From Methanobacteriota archaeon (GTDB lineage: Archaea; Altiarchaeota; Altiarchaeia; IMC4; QMZM01), in the NCBI GenBank assembly GCA_021731385.1, contig JAKFXM010000116.1:1-6456 (forward strand): DNA of 6,456 bases, given 5' to 3'. Positions 1 through 4,267 of the stretch are shown here, in pieces; the stretch's first letter is position 1; each line of letters starts with the position of its first letter. The notes below the pieces were generated by a model that made no database searches, had not been told where the DNA came from, and saw only the letters and a list, made by a program, of their open reading frames with translations. Position numbers and translations under genes: made by a program.

Positions 1-2
1 AT

Positions 3-260
3 GAGGAGTTCTACAGGAATGAATTCTTTGTGCGAGTTTTGGAAGAAAATTTGGAAACACTACCGAATGTAAAAAATGTTTTAGGTACAAATTTCTGTGA
101 TATCAAGGCATTGTTTGACAAGAATTCAGAAAGAATTCTTATAATAACTGCACTTGATAACATAACCAAGGGAGGCTCTGGCCAGGCTGTCCAGAACATG
201 AACATAATGTTCGGATTTGACGAGAAATCGGGATTGAACCTCATAGCAGGGCATCCTTAA
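3..260 (+). CDS. argC: N-acetyl-gamma-glutamyl-phosphate reductase (ArgC/LysY family), C-terminal part
   Basis: This is the last 85 codons of an NADPH-dependent acyl-phosphate reductase that makes the semialdehyde intermediate in arginine biosynthesis, or in LysW-linked lysine/arginine biosynthesis. The 5' end lies outside the window, and the frame is open from base 3 with no need for an internal start. Recognisable family blocks are the FYRNEFFVRV segment, the GTNFCDI segment, and the C-terminal signature TALDNITKGGSGQAVQNMN followed by IMFGFDEKSGL. The protein ends in AGHP before TAA. The C-terminus does not settle whether the enzyme is ArgC or the bifunctional LysY type. Its last 18 codons recur downstream at 375-431 with synonymous changes only, so the 3' end has been duplicated or replaced. 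Confidence 0.88.
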   Translation, partial: EEFYRNEFFVRVLEENLETLPNVKNVLGTNFCDIKALFDKNSERILIITALDNITKGGSGQAVQNMNIMFGFDEKSGLNLIAGHP

Positions 261-262
261 AT
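204..262 (+). repeat. Direct repeat, argC 3' end, copy 1 (in the intact gene)
   Basis: These 59 bases cover the last 18 codons of the reductase, its stop and two further bases. They match 375-433 at 55 of 59 positions. The first 35 bases are identical, then four consecutive codons differ only at the third base (239, 242, 245, 248), then 14 bases are identical. After the stop the two copies still look related (an aataata-type stretch) but need gaps to align. Confidence 0.93.
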
Positions 263-297
263 TTCAATAATAAAGTTTCACATACTTAATTCAATCA

Positions 298-324
298 GAA
301 TTTGTGAGCAAAGCGAACAAATTC
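298..324. repeat. Hairpin with AAA apex (type A), argC insert
   Basis: The arms gaatttgt (298-305) and acaaattc (317-324) pair perfectly. Inside them, tandem G-A/A-G mismatches (306-307 with 315-316) lead to a two-pair GC stem closed on AAA. The apex gcaaagc (308-314) is identical to the apex at 1572-1578 in the array beside the zinc-protein gene, which links the two sites. Confidence 0.75.
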
Positions 325-338
325 CATTTCTTTTTGAT

Positions 339-369
339 CAACCTTTTTCTTTCAAAAAGAAAAAGGTTG
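339..369. repeat. Perfect 14-bp hairpin, C/T-rich arm (type B), argC insert
   Basis: The arm caacctttttcttt (339-352) pairs perfectly with 356-369 around a 3-base loop. It has the same design as the hairpin at 1396-1430, with slightly different arm sequence and matching changes on both sides. It could act as an RNA end-forming or processing signal, but no clear U-tract follows, so I treat it as a repeat rather than a terminator. Confidence 0.75.
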
Positions 370-374
370 GAGAT

Positions 375-433
375 ATAATGTTCGGATTTGACGAGAAATC
401 GGGATTGAATCTTATTGCTGGGCATCCTTAAAT
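375..433 (+). pseudogene. Orphan copy of the argC 3' end (copy 2)
   Basis: This second copy of the last 18 codons of the reductase still reads in frame to the identical ending (IMFGFDEKSGLNLIAGHP) and stop. It has no gene body upstream. It differs from copy 1 only at third codon positions 410, 413, 416 and 419, always T here. It is probably the stranded original 3' end of the gene, because it lies next to the leader of the following gene. The synonymous-only pattern means both versions once evolved under selection as functional coding sequence. Confidence 0.85.
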
Positions 434-470
434 ATTTCTATTCCAATAATACTAAACAATTTAAGTAAAA

Positions 471-476
471 AGGTGA
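471..476 (+). promoter_or_regulatory. Ribosome binding site for the 481 gene
   Basis: AGGTGA lies four bases before the ATG at 481 and matches the anti-Shine-Dalgarno end of archaeal 16S rRNA. It favours 481 over the in-frame ATG at 490. It is the clearest Shine-Dalgarno in the window. Confidence 0.75.
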
Positions 477-480
477 AAAA

Positions 481-903
481 ATGGCAGTAATGAATTTTAG
501 GGTGCAAAAAATAAAGGCAGAAAGGTCAGATAAGGAATCCAGGAATGTGAATGTAACATCAAATTTTATGATAACCTCCATAAAGAAGGGGAACGAAAAA
601 AGAATCGGGGATTATCTGCTTGTGAATTTCAAATTTGATGTTAATTACAACCCGAATTTGGGAAATATAAACCTTGAAGGAAGCATCTGGTACCAGAATC
701 CTAAACTGGAAAACATGTTCACCGAGAAGGATGGAAAGATTGAACTTAAGAGCGATGCCGTTCAGGAGGTCTCAACCGCAATCCTGAGGGATTCCCTTCT
801 TGAATCCATTGACATTGCCCGGAAATTAAGGCTCCCGGTACCGATACAACTGCCAAAGGTGAATGTGAAGGAAAAGGGGATAGCCTTCCCAGTGGCAGCA
901 TAG
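481..903 (+). CDS. Conserved archaeal protein, possibly SecB-like fold
   Basis: This 140-residue soluble protein has no signal peptide and no membrane segment. The first two thirds look like an antiparallel beta-sheet protein with alternating hydrophobic strands (YLLVNFKFDVNYN, NINLEGSIWYQ). A helical stretch follows (about residues 92-116) and then a proline-rich LPVPIQLPKV tail. This order of strands, helix and PxPxxLP tail reminds me of archaeal SecB-like proteins such as the one from Methanocaldococcus. SecB-like proteins bind unfolded polypeptides, so a chaperone role is possible, but I infer it from overall look and not from a diagnostic motif. RNase III follows 43 bases downstream in the same direction, so the two may be co-transcribed. 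The start at 481 is supported by the AGGTGA site. Confidence 0.8.
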   Translation: MAVMNFRVQKIKAERSDKESRNVNVTSNFMITSIKKGNEKRIGDYLLVNFKFDVNYNPNLGNINLEGSIWYQNPKLENMFTEKDGKIELKSDAVQEVSTAILRDSLLESIDIARKLRLPVPIQLPKVNVKEKGIAFPVAA

Positions 904-946
904 TGTCAACTAGGTGTAGTGTGCTACTCCCGGACATTGTAACAAT

Positions 947-1387
947 ATGACAATTGAGGAAAATCTTGATTATCCCTTCTCTGACAAAAGTCTCCTAAAT
1001 CGCGCCCTGACGCGGAAGGCATATGCACTTGAACAAAGGCAAATCAATCAGGGGTGTGAGGATCAGGAGGTATTAAGAACCCTGGGCGATGCAGTGCTGA
1101 AAACCATATTGGTTGATCTTTTGATAAAATCAGGTTGCAGGACAAGAGAGGAGATAACAACCAAGAAAAAAGGGCTTGAGAGGGAAGAGATGCTTGCAAA
1201 TATTGGTAGTGGTCTTAAAATTGGATCCTCCATTAGGCTTGGTATTGGAGAGAAGAAACAAAAAGCTGCGGAAGAGCCAAAGGTTCTCGCTGAAACGCTC
1301 GAAGCCATAATTGGTGCAATTTATCTTGATGGGGGATATAATATCTCAAGGGATACCATTACTAAATGGTTCACACCATATCTATGA
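947..1387 (+). CDS. Single-domain ribonuclease III family protein
   Basis: This 146-residue protein consists of the RNase III endonuclease domain alone, with no double-stranded-RNA-binding domain. RNase III enzymes dimerise and cut double-stranded RNA with two metal ions per site. The signature helix reads QEVLRTLGDAVLK (residues 40-52) and the second block AETLEAIIGAIYLDGGY (115-131). Aligned by eye with E. coli RNase III, E41, D48, E68, E116 and E119 correspond to catalytic E38, D45, E65, D114 (as Glu) and E117. The position of E. coli E41 is Arg here (R44). Catalysis is therefore likely but not proven. The ATG at 947 has no obvious Shine-Dalgarno, and no other start fits between it and the upstream stop at 917. 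A perfect 16-bp hairpin begins nine bases after the stop and could be a substrate or a 3'-end signal (inference). Confidence 0.88.
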   Translation: MTIEENLDYPFSDKSLLNRALTRKAYALEQRQINQGCEDQEVLRTLGDAVLKTILVDLLIKSGCRTREEITTKKKGLEREEMLANIGSGLKIGSSIRLGIGEKKQKAAEEPKVLAETLEAIIGAIYLDGGYNISRDTITKWFTPYL

Positions 1388-1395
1388 ACTATAAA

Positions 1396-1430
1396 ACAAA
1401 CCCTTTTCTTTAGAAAAGAAAAGGGTTTGT
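1396..1430. repeat. Perfect 16-bp hairpin after RNase III (type B)
   Basis: Bases 1396-1411 pair perfectly with 1415-1430 around a 3-base loop (aga). The design, CAAACCC-type arm plus a T/C tract, is the same as the hairpin at 339-369. Its place just after a stop codon would suit transcript 3'-end formation or processing, but the recurrence at argC favours a dispersed repeat. Confidence 0.78.
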
Positions 1431-1460
1431 ATCCCCAAAAGAAACTACTTTAGGATATAC

Positions 1461-1468
1461 TTTATAAT
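1461..1468 (+). promoter_or_regulatory. Putative TATA box before the hairpin array and zinc-protein gene
   Basis: The sequence tttataat is a fair archaeal TATA element. Transcription would start near 1488-1492, which puts the GTG at 1522 about 30 bases into the transcript. An AGGA (1511-1514) lies seven bases before that GTG. The support is only positional. Confidence 0.4.
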
Positions 1469-1470
1469 AC

Positions 1471-1626
1471 AACAAGAAAAATTTCCTAAAAGGACAAGAA
1501 AAATTTCCAAAGGAAATTTTTGTGCCCAATTTGCCTAAAGGCAAATTCGGGAATTTTTGTGCCCGAAAAATGCAAAGCAATTTTCGGGCCCAATTTGCTG
1601 AAAGCAAATTCGGGCCCAACAAGAAA
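1471..1626. repeat. Array of AAA-loop hairpins bounded by a 9-base direct repeat
   Basis: At least five adjacent hairpins can be drawn. They are 1484-1494 (4 bp, loop aaa), 1499-1521 (perfect 10 bp, loop aaa), 1525-1551 (11 bp with one bulge, loop taaa), 1561-1589 (13 positions, one mismatch, loop aaa) and 1586-1617 (14 bp with one bulge, loop gaa). Direct repeats run through it: acaagaaaaatttcc at 1472 and 1494, aatttttgtgccc at 1515 and 1552, and gcaaattcggg at 1541 and 1604. The block is bounded by aacaagaaa at 1471-1479 and 1618-1626. The distance between these is 147 bases, a whole number of codons, and the array is open in the reading frame of the zinc protein. Confidence 0.85.
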
Positions 1627-1809
1627 CTTATAGTTTCTGATTCGAGTAAAAAATTAAATCAGGGAATAGGAACCGGGATATGCGACATCTGCGGAAATGT
1701 CGGAAGATTGCAGACATGCATGCTCTGTGGAAGAAGGGTATGCGAGAGATGTTATATCTCTGAGAAGGGTGTCTGCAGGGTATGTATTGCAGGTAGGCAA
1801 TATAAATAA
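1522..1809 (+). CDS. Small treble-clef zinc protein with array-derived N-terminus
   Basis: The C-terminal 43 residues form a clear metal-binding domain with eight cysteines in four CxxC knuckles: CDIC, CMLC, CERC and CRVC, spaced 8, 4 and 7 residues apart. That arrangement suits a cross-brace treble clef binding two zinc ions. Small archaeal proteins with CGNVGRLxTCxLCGRRVC are a known conserved type of unknown function, so binding nucleic acid or protein is only a guess. The start is uncertain. Canonical in-frame candidates are GTG 1522, TTG 1531 and ATG 1570, and all lie within the hairpin array. The first ~32 residues are therefore repeat-encoded if the GTG is used. No ATG, GTG or TTG occurs in frame between the array and the first CxxC. 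The gene may have gained a new start from the array or may have lost its own. Its stop overlaps the TATA box of the next gene. Confidence 0.72.
   Translation: MPNLPKGKFGNFCARKMQSNFRAQFAESKFGPNKKLIVSDSSKKLNQGIGTGICDICGNVGRLQTCMLCGRRVCERCYISEKGVCRVCIAGRQYK
1801..1808 (+). promoter_or_regulatory. TATA box for a leaderless GT4 transcript
   Basis: The sequence tataaata is centred 26-27 bases before the ATG at 1831, the spacing expected if transcription starts at or next to the start codon. No Shine-Dalgarno precedes that ATG, which agrees with leaderless translation. The purine-rich aggcaa just upstream could serve as the BRE. The box overlaps the stop codon of the zinc-protein gene. Confidence 0.7.
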
Positions 1810-1830
1810 ACTATATTTCTATTATCTAAC

Positions 1831-2832
1831 ATGAAGGTCTGTCTGTATCTTGAATTTGAGAAAAGGTTAAAGTGCAGCGGGATAGGTACCGCAATATCAA
1901 ACCAGAGGAAGGCTCTTTCTCTTAATGGTGTTGAATGGACAGGTAGCCTTAATCATAATGATTTTGATATAATTCACATAAACATAATCGGGCCAAAATC
2001 CTTATATATTGCAAAAAAGATGAAGAGAAGGGGTAAGAAGGTAATCCTTCATGCCCATGTTACTGCAGACGACTTTAGGAATAGTTACATGTTTAGCAAC
2101 CTGATTGCACCCTTTCTTAAGGCTTATCTTACATACTACTACAACCAGGCAGATCTGGTCCTTTGCCCATCAGAATATACAAAGGGCGTTCTTGAGGGTT
2201 ATGGGGTAAAAAAGGAGATCAGAGTGATAAGCAATGGCATAGACACGGAGAAATTTCAATTTTCTGGTGAGGGAAGGAATAAATTCAGAAGGGAATTCGA
2301 TATAAACGGCATTTCCGTTCTTTCAGTCGGTCATGTCTTCATAAGAAAGGGGATTTCAACTTTTGTAGAGGTTGGAAGAACTCTTCCTAATAATAAATTC
2401 CTGTGGATTGGAAGGAGATACAAGAAACTTGAAGAACCTATGGTTTCCCAGATTGTAAATAATGCCCCGAAGAATGTCAATTTCCTTGAGTACATAGAGG
2501 AGATAGTATCTGCCTATTCCGGCTCTGATATATTCTTCTTCCCAAGTTTCTGCGAGAATCAGGGGATTGTCCTTTTGGAGGCTGCTGCATGCCAGAGACC
2601 AATTCTTGTCAGAGACCTTCCTACCTACAATGGCTGGCTTATTGACGGTATAAACTGCCTGAAGGCAAAAACCGATGATGAATTCCACGAAAAATTGAAA
2701 ACCCTGATTGAGGACGAGCAACTGAGAAAAAGGCTTGCTGAGAATGCGTATAACCTTTCCAAGGAACACTCCCTGAAAGAGGTTGGTGCAAAATTAAAGG
2801 GGATTTATGAGTATGTGCTTGGGGAAAAATGA
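1831..2832 (+). CDS. GT4 glycosyltransferase, CpoA-like (second sugar of a glycolipid)
   Basis: This 333-residue GT-B enzyme has two Rossmann-like halves. Residues 1-130 would bind the acceptor (GIGT loop at 17-20, HAHVTADDFRNS at 74-85). Residues 160-333 would bind the nucleotide sugar (GHVFIRKG at 167-174). The E-x7-E motif of GT4 retaining enzymes is present at E242 and E250. The opening, the HAH segment and the VRDLPTYNGWL block resemble Streptococcus pneumoniae CpoA, which adds a second sugar to glucosyl-diacylglycerol, more than generic GT4 enzymes. No membrane helix is evident, so binding to the inner face of the membrane is expected. It has its own leaderless promoter. Its stop overlaps, as ATGA, the orphan start of the second GT4 gene, which shows the two genes were once translationally coupled. 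Sugar and lipid acceptor are inferred. Confidence 0.88.
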   Translation: MKVCLYLEFEKRLKCSGIGTAISNQRKALSLNGVEWTGSLNHNDFDIIHINIIGPKSLYIAKKMKRRGKKVILHAHVTADDFRNSYMFSNLIAPFLKAYLTYYYNQADLVLCPSEYTKGVLEGYGVKKEIRVISNGIDTEKFQFSGEGRNKFRREFDINGISVLSVGHVFIRKGISTFVEVGRTLPNNKFLWIGRRYKKLEEPMVSQIVNNAPKNVNFLEYIEEIVSAYSGSDIFFFPSFCENQGIVLLEAAACQRPILVRDLPTYNGWLIDGINCLKAKTDDEFHEKLKTLIEDEQLRKRLAENAYNLSKEHSLKEVGAKLKGIYEYVLGEK

Positions 2833-2874
2833 ACATCGGAATCTTCACTGATACCTACTTCCCGCAGATTAATG
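2825..2874 (+). pseudogene. Orphan 5' end of the second GT4 gene (copy A)
   Basis: Starting at ATG 2829, the first 15 codons (MNIGIFTDTYFPQIN) of the GT4 gene at 4222 are present. The frame then runs into unrelated sequence and stops at 2886-2888. Bases 2825-2874 match 4218-4267 at 49 of 50 positions. The one difference, C at 2855 against A at 4248, is synonymous (Thr). The ATG overlaps the stop of the upstream GT4 gene, so this is the original position of the gene start. Confidence 0.93.
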
Positions 2875-2882
2875 TTTATAAA
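2875..2882 (+). promoter_or_regulatory. Putative TATA box of the HEPN/nucleotidyltransferase operon
   Basis: The sequence tttataaa begins at the first base of the insert. Transcription would start near 2903, leaving a leader of about 25 bases before ATG 2930. The weaker ttaactata at 2900-2908 would instead give a leaderless message. The palindrome aactatagtt (2902-2911) sits between them and is a possible operator for the HTH-bearing antitoxin, which is inference. Confidence 0.4.
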
Positions 2883-2929
2883 CCATAATTAACAAGTTAT
2901 TAACTATAGTTGACAAAAAGTAAAGTGAA

Positions 2930-3340
2930 ATGGTAAGTAAAGAAGAGATAAGGCAAAGTTGGAATAAACTCAACGAACAACTAAAAGAGGCAAAAAGATT
3001 TTTAGGGGAAAACAAAACAGATGAAGCTTTATATTTTATTTGGATTGCTGCGGAGAACATCGTGAATTCCTTAAAGACAGCAATGAATGGAGTTTACCTG
3101 AAAGACCATAGAGAGAAAAGCTACATATTAAAGGATTATTTCGTTTTGGGGACGCTTAAAAAAGACTATTCAAAAGTATTCGAAAGACTTTCAAAATACA
3201 GAATTGCTGCAGGGTTCCATCCATATACCTCAATCCCCAAAGAATATACTAAGAGTGATGTGTTGAATTTTCTGAAAGAAATTGAGGGGTTGAGAGCAGA
3301 AGTGAATGGTATATTAATCAAAAAAGGTGTTTTGAAATGA
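2930..3340 (+). CDS. HEPN-domain protein (HepT-type toxin candidate)
   Basis: This 136-residue, mainly helical protein has the HEPN signature R-x5-H-x-Y at R91, H97 and Y99 (RIAAGFHPY). In HEPN ribonucleases the Arg and His form the RNA-cutting site at a dimer interface. In the HepT/MntA systems the Tyr of RxxxxHxY is the residue to which the antitoxin attaches AMP. The N-terminal helix with WNKLNEQLKEAKRFL and the DEALYFIWIAAENIVNSL helix fit the four-helix HEPN bundle. Length is normal for the family. It overlaps the downstream nucleotidyltransferase by ATGA (3337-3340), the usual toxin-first order of HEPN/MNT pairs. Toxicity is inferred from family and context. ATG 2930 is chosen because no earlier in-frame start gives a better N-terminus. 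Confidence 0.85.
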   Translation: MVSKEEIRQSWNKLNEQLKEAKRFLGENKTDEALYFIWIAAENIVNSLKTAMNGVYLKDHREKSYILKDYFVLGTLKKDYSKVFERLSKYRIAAGFHPYTSIPKEYTKSDVLNFLKEIEGLRAEVNGILIKKGVLK

Positions 3341-4218
3341 TAATTGAGAAGGAATCCGAAATAAAAGTGCTAAGGAATTTTTATGACAGGCCATTTTACT
3401 ATTTTTCAATAGCGAAAATCAGCGAAAGAACAAAAATTTCAAGAACCTGGATTTATAGGGTACTAAAGAAATTTGAAAATTTCGGCATTCTTATAGAATC
3501 TGGAAAAAAATACAAGTTGGATTTTTCCAATATCTTCTGTAAGAGACTGAAGCTCTTCTTTGATTCTGATTACCTGAATTCATTAAGCAAAGATGTCAAG
3601 AGGGATGTATTCAATATAGCAAACAAAATAGTTTTTGAGATGAACCCAGAAAGCATTGTGCTTGTCGGTTCTGCTGCCTTGCAGAAGATGAGAAGGGATA
3701 GCGATATTGACTTTCTTGTAATTGGTAAGAATGGTAGAGAAAAAATCCCTCAGTTTGAGAATATTAATGTAATCCTGCTTTCTGAAAGAGAATTTGAAGT
3801 GCAGTATATGAAAGGTGATGATTTCGTAGTTTCCGCCCTTGCGTTTGGAAAAATAATTCATGACAATGGAGCGTTTATAAAATTTTTTGAAAATCCGCTG
3901 CCAATATTCTCGCAGGAACTTATTCAAGAGAAGATAAAATACTGTGAAAAGGTTGAAGAACGAATATATGCTTTATTGAGACTAGATGCCACAGGAGCAA
4001 GAAATGAACTGCTTTATCTTGCCCTGCAGGTTGCAAGGATAATATTGCTTAAAAACAGGATTATTCCAGAGACAAAATATGATATTGCATCACAAGTAAG
4101 GGTATTTGACAGAGATATAGCAAAAATAATCAAGGATCTATTGGAGATGAAAAAAACAAAAATAAAAACAGAGGAAATGCTGGATTACACTAAAAAATGC
4201 ATGTCAGTGATTAAATAA
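3337..4218 (+). CDS. HTH-nucleotidyltransferase (MNT) antitoxin candidate
   Basis: This 293-residue protein has three parts. Residues 1-62 look like a winged helix-turn-helix (SIAKISERTKISRTWIYRVLKKFENFG). Residues ~88-170 are a minimal nucleotidyltransferase with G111, S112 and the acidic pair D123-x-D125 in the pattern GS-x10-DxD. Residues ~195-293 are helical (RNELLYLALQVARIILLKN). MNT antitoxins inactivate their HEPN partner by adding AMP to a tyrosine. The HTH suggests that this one may also bind its own operator. The third catalytic acid expected on the next strand is not obvious (NINVILL at 142-148), so activity is uncertain. The gene overlaps the HEPN gene by 4 bases. It ends three bases before the second GT4 gene, which is therefore probably read from the same transcript. 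It could also be called a fused transcriptional regulator. Confidence 0.85.
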   Translation: MIIEKESEIKVLRNFYDRPFYYFSIAKISERTKISRTWIYRVLKKFENFGILIESGKKYKLDFSNIFCKRLKLFFDSDYLNSLSKDVKRDVFNIANKIVFEMNPESIVLVGSAALQKMRRDSDIDFLVIGKNGREKIPQFENINVILLSEREFEVQYMKGDDFVVSALAFGKIIHDNGAFIKFFENPLPIFSQELIQEKIKYCEKVEERIYALLRLDATGARNELLYLALQVARIILLKNRIIPETKYDIASQVRVFDRDIAKIIKDLLEMKKTKIKTEEMLDYTKKCMSVIK

Positions 4219-4267
4219 AAAATGAACATCGGAATCTTCACTGATACATACTTCCCGCAGATTAATG
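4218..4267 (+). repeat. Direct repeat, GT4 5' end, copy B (in the intact gene)
   Basis: This 50-base partner of 2825-2874 begins inside the stop codon of the nucleotidyltransferase and includes the start and first 15 codons of the functional GT4 gene. One synonymous difference separates the copies. The repeat is much longer than ordinary transposon target duplications. Confidence 0.93.

Larger units (their letters stand above)
263..374 (+). mobile_element. 112-base hairpin-bearing insert between the two argC 3' ends
   Basis: This non-coding segment separates the two copies of the argC terminus. About half of it is two hairpins: an AAA-apex hairpin at 298-324 and a perfect 14-bp C/T-rich hairpin at 339-369. 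I see no open reading frame and no transposase. Hairpins of the same two styles recur after the RNase III gene at 1396-1617, so the insert is probably a small non-autonomous repeat element or the remnant of a larger one. Calling it mobile is inference from the flanking 59-bp repeats. Confidence 0.5.
2875..4217 (+). mobile_element. Inserted 1343-base HEPN/nucleotidyltransferase cassette
   Basis: The cassette fills exactly the interval between two 50-base copies of the GT4 gene's 5' end. It begins with a TATA-like element and ends at the stop codon of the nucleotidyltransferase, leaving no spare DNA. It carries no recognisable integrase or transposase. Hand counts of 60-base samples give about 32-33% GC inside (2941-3000, 3841-3900) against about 40-42% in the flanking GT4 genes (2041-2100, 4921-4980), as expected for acquired DNA. 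I found no convincing terminal inverted repeats. Confidence 0.7.

Noticed and set aside
30..260. A short complete gene starting at GTG 30
   Set aside because: The frame is open to the window edge and residues before 30 continue the ArgC family pattern, so this is the tail of a larger gene.
339..369. Intrinsic transcription terminator
   Set aside because: The stem is perfect but no T-run follows, and a similar hairpin occurs elsewhere as part of a repeat. Archaeal termination relies mainly on U-tracts.
1410..1622. Reverse-strand protein across the hairpin region
   Set aside because: Palindromes keep both strands open together. The peptide has no domain and mirrors the hairpin repeats.
1471..1626. 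CRISPR array
   Set aside because: Repeat units are unequal, contiguous and palindromic, with no constant repeat and no unique spacers of fixed length, and no cas genes are nearby.
2356..2769. Reverse-strand ORF inside the first GT4 gene
   Set aside because: It lies wholly inside a well-supported GT4 gene with intact motifs and shows no domain of its own.
3583..3927. Reverse-strand ORF inside the nucleotidyltransferase gene
   Set aside because: It is antisense to the conserved GS-x10-DxD region and shows no recognisable fold.
2825..4267. Group I/II intron or intein in the GT4 gene
   Set aside because: The gene start is duplicated and not split. No splicing motifs are seen, and the downstream gene is complete without splicing.
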